This document shows, one piece after another, positions 17,029-24,798 of a stretch of 43,655 bases of DNA. The position numbers were made by a program, and so were the translations under genes. The DNA comes from JAFLUQ01 sp964537995. Lineage in GTDB: Bacteria; Bacillota; Clostridia; UMGS1883. The notes beneath the pieces were generated by a model. It ran no database searches. It saw nothing but the letters and a program-made list of their open reading frames with translations, and was not told where the DNA came from. Where the stretch lies: NCBI GenBank assembly GCA_964537995.1, contig CAZICW010000010.1:1-43655 (forward strand), read 5' to 3'. Within the stretch, counting starts at the first letter, position 1; every line of letters begins with the position of its first letter.

Positions 17029-19461
17029 ATGGGAGAAAAAAACATATTGTATAAGGTGTCCGCCTTTATAATTGACAAAAGAAAATTCATATATGTTATA
17101 TTTGCCGTCATGCTTATACTGTCGATTGTGCTTATGAGGCTCGTCCGCGTCAACAATTCAATTACGGACTATCTCCCCCAAGGAACGCAAACCAAGCTTA
17201 GCGCAGACATAATGGAGCGCGAATTTGTTACATACGCCACAACAAAAATAATGGTCAGCAACATAACGGTCGATGCCGCTGAGACCGTAAAAGAGCTTAT
17301 CGAAGACAGCGACGGCGTGAAAAGCGTCGTCTTTAACGGCGACAAGGACGATTTCAGAAATTCCTCCGCTCTGTTCGAGGTAACGCTGAACGAGCCTGAT
17401 GACCTTGACCGCCAGCTTGAAATTGTCGAGGGACTGAAAAACACTCTGGCGGATTACGACAGCTACTTCTATTCCGACAGTATTGACGACGGCTCGGAAA
17501 GGCTGGATAACGAAATTAACGTTATCATGATATTGTCAATAATAATCATTATACTTGTGCTGCTGCTGACATCGGAAAGCTTCATGGAGGTTCCGATTTT
17601 TCTCGCGGTGCTGGGCATAAGCGTATTGCTGAACATGGGGTCGAACTATTTTATGGGGGAAATTTCCTTCATAACAAAATCCATTGCCGCGGTTCTTCAG
17701 CTCGCTCTCGGCATCGACTATTCCATAATTCTTTCCAACCGCTTCACGGAGGAAAAACGAATCCATGAAAGTCGTGAAGCGATTATCATTGCTTTGTCAA
17801 AAGGAGTTATTGAAATTTCGTCCTCCAGCCTTACAACCGTTGCGGGGCTTGCGGCGCTGACTCTTATGCAGCTCCGAATCGGTATGGATCTGGGGCTTGT
17901 TATGTGCAAGGGCATTTTGTTCAGTTTGCTGACGGTTTTTCTTATTATGCCGGGGCTGCTTTACGACTTTTCCGCCCTCACGGATAAAAGCCGCCATAAA
18001 AGTCTTATTCCGAGCATAGAAATCTGGTGTCGCTTTGTTGTCAAAATAAGATGGATTGTTCCGTTTGTTTTTGTTTTGGTGATGATTCTCGGCTTTGTGT
18101 TTTCCTCGCTCTCCCCTTACAGCTTCGATACAACCTCGAACAACTCAACTCGTCCGACGGAAAGCTCGATAGCGCAAGAAAAAATAGAATCCGCCTTCGG
18201 CGAAACCCACTCATTGGCTATGATAATTCCGAAGGGAGATTATGACAGCGAAGCAAAAATAATTGATGAAATGAAAAATCACCCAAATGTAGTGTCCGCG
18301 ACGGGGCTTGCGGCGACGGAAGTCGAAGGAGTGACGCTTACGGAAAGGATAACTCCGCGCCGACTTGCCGAGGTCTTGGACATGGACTACAGCCTCTGTA
18401 CTCTGCTTTATCAGGCATACGGCGCGAAAAACGAGGAATACGGCGCTCTGCTCGGTGATGTAAGTCAGTTTCGCGTGTCGCTGTTGGATTTGTTTCCGTT
18501 TATACACGACTGCATAGAAAAGGGCATTGTGAGCTTGAGCGAGGAAGACGAGAACGACCTGAACCAAACCTACGATGACCTGATTGACGCCCAAAGTCAG
18601 CTTGAAGGAGAGGAATACTCACGAATCGTGTTTACTTATTCCTGTCCCGTTGAGAGCGACGAAGCATACAAGCTGCTTGCGGACGCCGAGCAAATAGGGA
18701 AAAAATATTATGATGAGGTACTCATCGCAAGCAACACAACCGCAGCCTACGACCTGAAGGAAACCTTCAGCGTTGACAACAAGAAGATATCCGCTGCCAC
18801 GCTCATCGCCCTGATTGTCATTTTGATTTTTACCTTCCGCGGAATAGGCTTGCCGCTTATTCTGACAATGGCAATTCAGGGAAGCGTATGGATAAACTTT
18901 GCAATTCCATATATAACCGATACTCCGCTCATTTTTCTCGGCTATCTCATTGTCAGCTCCATACAGATGGGCGCGACGATAGACTACGCCATTGTCTTTG
19001 CAAACCGCTATCTGGCTTTGCGAAAAGAAAAAAGCGCCCGCGAAGCTTCCGTAGACGCGCTTAATCAGGCGTTCCCGACAATTCTTACATCAGGCTCGAT
19101 TCTGACAATCGTCGGCTATCTTATGAGCATAATTTCAACCGAGTCCATGATTTCATCCTTGGGGAAAGTACTCGGACAGGGTACGCTGATTTCAATAATT
19201 GTTGTTATGCTTGTAATTCCGGACGTCGTAATTCTTTTAGACAAATTCATTAAAAAAACCACCTTCAAGGAAAAGGAAAAATCCGCGAAGGACCGCCGCA
19301 GGGAAAGCAGCGGTACAATACTTGTGAACGGCAAATTGGAAGGCTGGGTCTCCGGCTATGTTTTCGGCGAATTTAAGGGAGTTATCCGCGGAGACGTAAA
19401 CGCAAAAATAGAAATGAACGATGACTCTCCGAAGCTTTTAAAGGAGGATGGCAATGCTTAA
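17029..19461 (+). CDS. MMPL/RND-family transporter
   Basis: An 810-residue membrane protein of the RND superfamily, MMPL branch. It has the duplicated layout: one transmembrane helix near the N-terminus (about 20-38), an extracytoplasmic domain, a cluster of helices, then a second half with another external domain (about 370-580) and helices. The proton-relay Asp residues are visible in both halves: Asp230 in GIDYSIILSNRF and Asp652 in ATIDYAIVFANRY. Family members export lipids or hydrophobic compounds using the proton gradient. The soluble C-terminus (after about 740) contains GTILVNGKLEGWVSGYVFG, a repetitive Gly-Val pattern reminiscent of bactofilin beta-helix repeats. GGAGG precedes the ATG. 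Its stop codon overlaps the next gene by 8 bp. Confidence 0.92.
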   Translation: MGEKNILYKVSAFIIDKRKFIYVIFAVMLILSIVLMRLVRVNNSITDYLPQGTQTKLSADIMEREFVTYATTKIMVSNITVDAAETVKELIEDSDGVKSVVFNGDKDDFRNSSALFEVTLNEPDDLDRQLEIVEGLKNTLADYDSYFYSDSIDDGSERLDNEINVIMILSIIIIILVLLLTSESFMEVPIFLAVLGISVLLNMGSNYFMGEISFITKSIAAVLQLALGIDYSIILSNRFTEEKRIHESREAIIIALSKGVIEISSSSLTTVAGLAALTLMQLRIGMDLGLVMCKGILFSLLTVFLIMPGLLYDFSALTDKSRHKSLIPSIEIWCRFVVKIRWIVPFVFVLVMILGFVFSSLSPYSFDTTSNNSTRPTESSIAQEKIESAFGETHSLAMIIPKGDYDSEAKIIDEMKNHPNVVSATGLAATEVEGVTLTERITPRRLAEVLDMDYSLCTLLYQAYGAKNEEYGALLGDVSQFRVSLLDLFPFIHDCIEKGIVSLSEEDENDLNQTYDDLIDAQSQLEGEEYSRIVFTYSCPVESDEAYKLLADAEQIGKKYYDEVLIASNTTAAYDLKETFSVDNKKISAATLIALIVILIFTFRGIGLPLILTMAIQGSVWINFAIPYITDTPLIFLGYLIVSSIQMGATIDYAIVFANRYLALRKEKSAREASVDALNQAFPTILTSGSILTIVGYLMSIISTESMISSLGKVLGQGTLISIIVVMLVIPDVVILLDKFIKKTTFKEKEKSAKDRRRESSGTILVNGKLEGWVSGYVFGEFKGVIRGDVNAKIEMNDDSPKLLKEDGNA

Positions 19462-22400
19462 AAAAACAATTGCGCTGCTCACGGCGGCGTTTATCACGGT
19501 CGGCGGCTTTCCCGCGTTTTCGTTTGCCGAGGGAACGGACAGTATTGCTACAGCGGAGGAGCTGCTGAGATTTTTGGAGAGCTGTCAAACCGACGATTTT
19601 TCCCGCGGGAAAACCTTTACTCTTGTCAAGGACATTGACCTTGGCGGAGAAGAAATTTCCTTCGGGAGCGTGTTTTGCGGTGTTTTCGATGGCGGAGGAC
19701 ACACCGTCTCAAATTTTAAAGTAGAAATAAGCAGCGGCAAGGGCGGTTTTTTCGGTGAAATTTCGGAAGACGGCTGGGTAAACAATCTAAACCTCGTCGG
19801 AGACGTCAGCCTGATTGAAGAAGAAAAGAACGCCACCGACACGGACGCCATAATAAGCGACATAATCAAAAACACGGGTGCGTCGGGTGTAAATCCGTCC
19901 GAGGCAGCCGTGTATATCGGCGGTCTTGCCGGAAAAAACAGCGGTCACATTTATAATTGCAGCTTCGGCGGAAGCGTGAGCGGACGAAAGTATGTCGGCG
20001 GAATCGTCGGCGAAAACGAGGACAGCGGAGTAATCAACGCCGCGGCGAACAGCGCGGATATATACGGAATAGAAAGCGTCGGCGGAATATGCGGGCAAAA
20101 CAGCGGCATAATCCGCAGCAGTGTAAACAACGGCATCGTAAATGAAGAGGCGGACGCTTCGGCGGTAAATGTCGGAGGTATTGCCGGAAGCAGCGAAGGC
20201 GTGATTGAGGATTGCGCCAACCGCGCCGACGTGGGCTGTGTCGGCTACGGCACCAATACGGGCGGAATTGCTGGCAAGCAGAGCGGTTGTATAATCGGCA
20301 GCAACAACACCGCCGCCGTGGCAGGAAAAAAGAATACGGGCGGAATCGTCGGAATTTTCTCTCCGTACACGGATATAGACGCCAATATGGACAGCCTGCG
20401 TGATGAGATTGACAGTCAAAAGCAAGATCTGGAGGACGAATTTGACGGACTTCAAAGCGATATTGAAAACGACATTGAAGACCTCAAGGACAGCCTTGAC
20501 ATTTTCTCCCTCGGCAAGGAAAATTCAAGCAGCTTAACCGAAGGGCGCAGGAACGTGCTTGACAGCGTGGCGTCGTACATAGATAAGGCGGCGGAAAATT
20601 CGGGCGACAGAACCGGCAGCCTTAAAGAGCTTCTGGATTCTATAGACGGCGCCTTGGACGATACGGAAGCCGTCAACGACAGTCTTACCTCTATGCTGGA
20701 CGGTCTTGACGAAAATCTCGGCAAGCTGACCGACAGCCTTACTTCCGCGCGAAGCAGCTCCGATGAAACCGCCGCGTCGGTTCGGAATATGCTCGACACT
20801 CTTTCCGACGGGCTGGAGTCTTTTCCGGACAATTCAACAAAACTGGTCGATTCCATCAGCGACGCAATCGACAGTATAGATTTAAGCTCGAATGCCATTG
20901 ACGATATTGCGGATTCAATCAGCAGCACAATGTCGGTTCTTAATCGGACGCTGCGCTCGATCGACAACAGCTCGGATGATATTTCAGACAGCATAACCGC
21001 TCCCTTGGATTTTCTCTATAAGCGGCTAAAGGCAAAGGCAAACGAAATTGACGCGAGAAAGAAAAAATTGGAAAATTTCAAGGAGGATCTCACCGCTCTC
21101 CTGGAAAAAATCAAAGAGGCGATTGAAATTTCCGGAAACGGCTGGTCAATTTATCCTGACCCGGACGAAGACGACGACGGGGGTTTTGTTGAATATTTTG
21201 ACACCGAATCGGGGATTTTGGGCAAAATTCTCGGCTTTATCCTTCCCGTTGCTCATGCCGCCGACACAAAATCCTTAAGTGAAATTTTCGATACCGACGC
21301 AATAAAGGAAGAGCTGAAAAAGGTTATCAGTGTTGACGTCGCTCTTGATCGCAATGTTGCCGGAGAATATTTTGACAATGCCGTAGTACAGGGCTGCGGA
21401 AATTTCGGCGATGTTAACGCAAGCTCCGCAGTCGGCGGAATTGTCGGCTGTATGGGAGTGGAGCGCCTTTACACCGACGGAGAAACCGTAACTTTGCCCA
21501 ACGGCAAGCCCGTAATTTCCGACATAACGATGAAGGCTGTCGTAAATTCCTGCGTAAACGACGCAAAGCTTTATGCCAAGGAGGAAAGCTGCGGCGGCAT
21601 TGCCGGTTACGCCAACATGGGAATAATCAAGAACTGTCTCGGCGCGGGAGAAATCGAAGCGGCAAAATCCGCGGGAGGAATCGGCGGAAATTGCGTAGCC
21701 ACGGTTCTATACAGCATCGGCGCCGCCCGTGTGAGCGGAGATGAGGAGCTTGGAGGAATTGCGGGGCGCGGCGGAAACATCCGCGAATGTTACTCCATTT
21801 CCGTAATCGAAAACGAAAACGCCAAGGGCAGCGGCGCAATTGCGGCGGCCGTCGAGGGCAGCGCGAAAAACAACTACTTCATAGACGAAGGAATCGGCGG
21901 AATCGGCGGTACAAGCTACAGCGGCAGCGCCGAAGGATTGACCTTCGAGGATATGATTTCCTCCGACGTTCTGCCTGACTCCATGAGTAATTTTTTCAAC
22001 GACGACTGGTATGTCGGCAGCGGAGATTTGTACTTTCCTCAGCTCCGCGCGCTTGCCGAGGCGGAGGGCATAAACTCCGATACGCTCCGAGCCGAGTCCG
22101 CGGAATACGCAAAAACTCACTTCAATGTAACCTTCGTAATTGACGGCGAGGTTGTAAAATCGCTTGTGAAGGAATATAATTCGATTCTTGACGAAAGCGA
22201 GATTCCCGAAATTCCGAAAAAGAATGACAGTTATCCCCATTGGGATCGGTCAACCTCCGAGCCCATACGCCGTCATACCGTTTTTGAGGCGGTATACGAC
22301 GAAGCCGTAACCACAATATCCTCCGGCGAAACCCCGCCGATAATTCTGCTTGAAGGGCTGTTCAGCCAAGACAGCAAGGTTGAAATTGAAGAAATTGCCT

Positions 22401-22741
22401 GCAGCGACGAATTTGACGGATACAAAATCGGCAAGGCGTACAGCTTCACGGTTACTCCGTCCGCGGACGCGAGGGACGGCTTTACGGCAAGGATTCTGGA
22501 CAAAAAAGGGAAAGGCGTCGCAATTGCTTTAATTGATGAAAAGACGGTAATAGATTGCGAACGCGACGGCAGCTATCTTGTTTGCGAAATGTCCGGTGCC
22601 GGTAAATTCGTAATTCTCGAAAACGACGGCTTTCCGTCGGTTTTGACCGTCACCGTCATTGTATGCGCAATATTGCTTATCCTCGGCGGGATTTTGCTGT
22701 CCGCACTTGTGAGAAAGAAACGGAAGACCGCAAAGAATTAA
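19454..22741 (+). CDS. Secreted, membrane-anchored GLUG-repeat protein with a long helical insert
   Basis: A 1095-residue protein with a signal peptide (LKKTIALLTAAFITVGGFPAFSFA). A first block of GLUG-type repeats (about 150-300; for example VGGIVGENEDSGVINAAANSA, VGGICGQNSG, TGGIAGKQSG) is followed by a long acidic, Ser/Asp-rich helical region (about 305-560) with regularly spaced hydrophobic residues. A second GLUG block follows (about 635-850), then an InlB-repeat-like module (about 890-950) and a C-terminal transmembrane helix (about 1057-1085) with a KKRK tail inside the cell. An ATG at 19448 directly abuts the AAGGAGG, so ATG 19454, 6 bp away, is preferred. It overlaps the MMPL gene by 8 bp, so the two are translationally coupled and likely act together at the envelope. 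The function is unknown. Confidence 0.85.
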   Translation: MLKKTIALLTAAFITVGGFPAFSFAEGTDSIATAEELLRFLESCQTDDFSRGKTFTLVKDIDLGGEEISFGSVFCGVFDGGGHTVSNFKVEISSGKGGFFGEISEDGWVNNLNLVGDVSLIEEEKNATDTDAIISDIIKNTGASGVNPSEAAVYIGGLAGKNSGHIYNCSFGGSVSGRKYVGGIVGENEDSGVINAAANSADIYGIESVGGICGQNSGIIRSSVNNGIVNEEADASAVNVGGIAGSSEGVIEDCANRADVGCVGYGTNTGGIAGKQSGCIIGSNNTAAVAGKKNTGGIVGIFSPYTDIDANMDSLRDEIDSQKQDLEDEFDGLQSDIENDIEDLKDSLDIFSLGKENSSSLTEGRRNVLDSVASYIDKAAENSGDRTGSLKELLDSIDGALDDTEAVNDSLTSMLDGLDENLGKLTDSLTSARSSSDETAASVRNMLDTLSDGLESFPDNSTKLVDSISDAIDSIDLSSNAIDDIADSISSTMSVLNRTLRSIDNSSDDISDSITAPLDFLYKRLKAKANEIDARKKKLENFKEDLTALLEKIKEAIEISGNGWSIYPDPDEDDDGGFVEYFDTESGILGKILGFILPVAHAADTKSLSEIFDTDAIKEELKKVISVDVALDRNVAGEYFDNAVVQGCGNFGDVNASSAVGGIVGCMGVERLYTDGETVTLPNGKPVISDITMKAVVNSCVNDAKLYAKEESCGGIAGYANMGIIKNCLGAGEIEAAKSAGGIGGNCVATVLYSIGAARVSGDEELGGIAGRGGNIRECYSISVIENENAKGSGAIAAAVEGSAKNNYFIDEGIGGIGGTSYSGSAEGLTFEDMISSDVLPDSMSNFFNDDWYVGSGDLYFPQLRALAEAEGINSDTLRAESAEYAKTHFNVTFVIDGEVVKSLVKEYNSILDESEIPEIPKKNDSYPHWDRSTSEPIRRHTVFEAVYDEAVTTISSGETPPIILLEGLFSQDSKVEIEEIACSDEFDGYKIGKAYSFTVTPSADARDGFTARILDKKGKGVAIALIDEKTVIDCERDGSYLVCEMSGAGKFVILENDGFPSVLTVTVIVCAILLILGGILLSALVRKKRKTAKN

Positions 22742-22744
22742 AGT

Positions 22745-22781
22745 AAAAAGCACAACCTGCCGAAAGCAGGCTGTGCTTTTT
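22745..22781. terminator. Bidirectional terminator between converging operons
   Basis: AAAAAGCACA-A-CCTGC pairs with GCAGG-C-TGTGCTTTTT around a CGAAA loop. A and T runs on both sides serve the MMPL-GLUG operon (plus) and the interrupted gene (minus). Confidence 0.88.
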
Positions 22782-22785
22782 CAGA

Positions 22786-23190
22786 TTATTCCGCGCAGCC
22801 GCAGCCGCTCGCTTCTCCGTCCGCGAAATTATCCTGCCTGGGCGGGAAAAACTCATCAATGGGGAAGCTGATTTTTTCAAAGAGGTCGCAGGGATCATCG
22901 GGAGTTGCCGCGCCGACACATTCTTTTTCGGGTATGCAGAAGTCGTATGCCGGAATCAGAAGCTGAACATTGCGTTCAAGCTTGATTATTGTAAACAAGC
23001 CGAGAGAAATATAAACTCTGCGCTGCTGCTCACGACCGCAGATAAAACGGTCGTCAAACACGCGGCGCACACAGTCGGGTATATTTCCGAGATCCACCGT
23101 ATCATCGTCGGCATACTTGCAGCAGCCGTCGTTAAATTCCGTGAGCTTCGCTCCGAGGCAAATCGGGTCAACGACCTCTGCCTGTGACAC
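22786..23190 (-). CDS. C-terminal part of an interrupted conserved cysteine-rich protein
   Basis: The open frame is 134 residues if it begins at the GTG at 23188-23190, but that codon lies in the recombination junction and has no ribosome site of its own. The true host sequence begins at Val6 (23175), giving 129 residues. It contains VYISLGLFTIIKLERNVQLLIPAYDFCIPEKEC, FEKISFPIDEFFPP and a Cys-rich end (GCGCAE). From memory, this is the second half of a roughly 280-300-residue conserved clostridial protein of unknown function whose first half ends in TNMPKAVVEVVDP. The first half is encoded at 24799-25272 on the same strand. Joining the halves at GAG (24829-24831 = 23176-23178) gives an in-frame 277-residue protein. 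Confidence 0.8.
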   Translation of the reverse strand: MSQAEVVDPICLGAKLTEFNDGCCKYADDDTVDLGNIPDCVRRVFDDRFICGREQQRRVYISLGLFTIIKLERNVQLLIPAYDFCIPEKECVGAATPDDPCDLFEKISFPIDEFFPPRQDNFADGEASGCGCAE

Positions 23191-23200
23191 GGGATTTCAA
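23161..23200 (-). other. Hybrid attachment site at the 3' half of the host gene
   Basis: Host sequence (GGTCAACGACCTC on the plus strand) meets element sequence (TGCCTGTGACACGGGATTTC). The core CCTC is at 23175-23178, and the 11-bp element arm GTGACACGGGA at 23184-23194. The end of the recombinase gene and the first codons of the C-terminal open frame both cross this site. Confidence 0.75.
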
Positions 23201-24016
23201 AATTTCATTCGCCGTCAGGAAAACATCGTCGGAAACTATTCTCAGCTCCGGTCTGTCGTGAAAAAACCATTCACTTTCGGGCAGAGCCTTCCTTGTACCA
23301 GAAAGAAAATCGGCGGTTGTGGATTTGTGATTGATAAGCCGTCCGATATAAATCGGATTTTTCAATATGCGGCTTACGCTCTTTTGTGTCCAGCGTCCGC
23401 CGAGCTTGGTCTTTACGCCGCTTGAATTGAAAAGCTTTGCCACATCGCCGCACGAGAGCAATTCGACAGTGTAAAGCTCAAACACCTTGCGGATATTTTC
23501 GCTCTCCGTTTTGTTCAGGGCAAGTGTGAAATTATTTACCTTGTCATAGCCGTAAATCAAATTCGGCACTCTCCCCTTTTTCGCATTTTCGGTTTTCCCG
23601 AAGATAACGCGTTTGCTGAGATTTTCACTTTCCTGCTGAGCAAGAGCCGCGTAAATTGTGAGTATAAATTCCGAATCTGTCATGGCCGAGGAATTGGAGC
23701 CGAGGAAGCGGACGTCAATTCCCGCCGCCTTTAACCGCCGTATTCCGTCGAGAAAATCGCAGGTATTTCTGGCAAAGCGGCTTACATCCTTGACGGCGAG
23801 GACGTCAAATTCTCCCTTTTCGCCGTCAGCTATCATTTGCATAAAGCCCTGCCGGTTTTTCATCTGCTTTCCGCTGATTCCGTCATCCGTGTATATCCGT
23901 ACCAGACGAAAACCGTTTTCATTTGCGTATCCGCTGCAGAAGCTTTGCTGATTTTCGAGCGAGAGCTTCTGTTCCGCCTTATCTGTGGAAACTCTGCAAT
24001 ATGCCGCAAGACGCAA
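23168..24016 (-). CDS. Serine site-specific recombinase (short, resolvase + recombinase domains)
   Basis: A 282-residue serine recombinase. The resolvase domain (about 1-140) begins RLAAYCRVSTD, with catalytic Ser10, and contains YTDDGISGK, VKDVSRFARN and YAALAQQESENLSKR. The recombinase DNA-binding domain (about 150-260) contains IYGYDKV and WTQKSVSRILKNPIYIGRL. It ends at VTGRGR without the zinc-ribbon and coiled-coil region that makes large serine integrases 450-550 residues long. Its last codons and stop lie in the right junction and the host gene. The frame extends upstream to a TTG at 24031, but GGAGG (24024-24028) points to the TTG at 24016, 7 bp away. It is the last of three element genes and presumably catalyses the element's movement. 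Confidence 0.88.
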   Translation of the reverse strand: MRLAAYCRVSTDKAEQKLSLENQQSFCSGYANENGFRLVRIYTDDGISGKQMKNRQGFMQMIADGEKGEFDVLAVKDVSRFARNTCDFLDGIRRLKAAGIDVRFLGSNSSAMTDSEFILTIYAALAQQESENLSKRVIFGKTENAKKGRVPNLIYGYDKVNNFTLALNKTESENIRKVFELYTVELLSCGDVAKLFNSSGVKTKLGGRWTQKSVSRILKNPIYIGRLINHKSTTADFLSGTRKALPESEWFFHDRPELRIVSDDVFLTANEILKSRVTGRGR

Positions 24017-24054
24017 AAAACGCACCTCCAAAGAAAGGGTACGTTTTTTCGCGT
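24011..24054 (-). promoter_or_regulatory. Hairpin covering the recombinase start codon
   Basis: Read on the minus strand, ACGCGAAAAAACGTACC (5' arm, 24038-24054) pairs with GGTGCGTTTTTTGCGT (3' arm, 24011-24026), with one bulged G and one mismatch. The 3' arm holds the preferred TTG start of the recombinase, and GGAGG sits at the loop edge. The T run in the 3' arm also makes it look like an intrinsic terminator after the fRMsr gene. It may limit recombinase expression (inference). Confidence 0.5.
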
Positions 24055-24058
24055 TTAT

Positions 24059-24523
24059 TTAGAACGGTCTTGTTTGAGTTTTTCCCCATATGTCTCCGAT
24101 TATTTCAGCGATACGCTCAAGAGCGAGCCTATCCTTGTCATTAAAGCGGGAAAAGCTCGGACTGTCAATGTCAAGCACACCTACCAAGGCGTCCTCCGAA
24201 AACAGCGGGATAACAATTTCGCTGTTGCTGGCGCAGTCACAGGCTATATGTCCGCCGAATTTATGTACATCCTCAACAACTAAGGTTTTTCTTTCCGACG
24301 CCGCTGTTCCGCATACTCCGCGTCCCATCGGTATAGATACGCAAGCCGTTTTCCCCTGAAACGGCCCGAGACGCAGTTTATCGCCGTCCCTGTAATAGAA
24401 ACCGACCCAGTTTATATCGCTCAGATATTCATTCAAGAGCGCCGAAGCATTGGACAGATTTGTAACCAAGCTGTCCTCGACCGAAAGCAGCGCGGACATT
24501 TTATCAATCAATCGGGTATACAT
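24059..24523 (-). CDS. msrC: Free methionine-(R)-sulfoxide reductase (GAF domain)
   Basis: A 154-residue single GAF-domain enzyme that reduces free L-methionine-(R)-sulfoxide in the cytoplasm. The three conserved cysteines are present with family spacing: Cys61 in GKTACVSIP, Cys71 in GRGVCGTAA and Cys95 in GGHIACDCASNSEIVIP (10 and 24 residues apart, as in the E. coli enzyme). NWVGFYYRDGDKLRLGPFQG is also typical. The start ATG overlaps the stop of the HMA gene by one base (TAATG), so translation is coupled. It lies inside the recombinase element, where it looks like cargo; it could help under oxidative conditions together with the metal-binding partner. Confidence 0.93.
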   Translation of the reverse strand: MYTRLIDKMSALLSVEDSLVTNLSNASALLNEYLSDINWVGFYYRDGDKLRLGPFQGKTACVSIPMGRGVCGTAASERKTLVVEDVHKFGGHIACDCASNSEIVIPLFSEDALVGVLDIDSPSFSRFNDKDRLALERIAEIIGDIWGKTQTRPF

Positions 24524-24756
24524 TATTTTTCAAAAAGCCCCTTTTTAGCTTCAATATCAATGACTTCGAAGCCCGTTTTCGTAACAGCGTCGGTCAATAC
24601 CGCATCGGAGACATCGCTGTTAAGGCTGACAACGGCGGTTTTCTTTTTCAAATCAACCTTTGCCGAGCTTACGCCCTCAACCTCCGAAAGAGCTTTCTCA
24701 ACGCTTGCCTTACAGTGTTCACACTGCATACCGTCAATTTTGATAATTTTTTTCAT
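24523..24756 (-). CDS. Heavy-metal-associated (HMA) domain protein, CopZ-like
   Basis: A 77-residue ferredoxin-fold metal carrier with the metal-binding loop GMQCEHC (Cys12, Cys15) and the family core VEKALSEVEGVSSAKVDLKKKTAVV. Proteins of this size usually carry Cu(I) to a P-type ATPase or regulator. No copper ATPase is in the window. AAAAGGAG lies about 9 bp upstream of the ATG. It is the first gene of the element and is coupled to the fRMsr gene. A dedicated promoter was not found in the 42 bp upstream, so it may be read from the host gene's promoter. Confidence 0.9.
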   Translation of the reverse strand: MKKIIKIDGMQCEHCKASVEKALSEVEGVSSAKVDLKKKTAVVSLNSDVSDAVLTDAVTKTGFEVIDIEAKKGLFEK

Positions 24757-24798
24757 GACAATCTACTCCTTTTATAATAATTTATCAATTTAATTTGT

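Noticed and set aside
22786..23190. The C-terminal open frame as an independent 134-residue gene starting at GTG 23190.
   Set aside because: The start codon lies in the recombination junction, has no ribosome site, and the first five codons are element-derived. The conserved-looking sequence begins exactly at the core.
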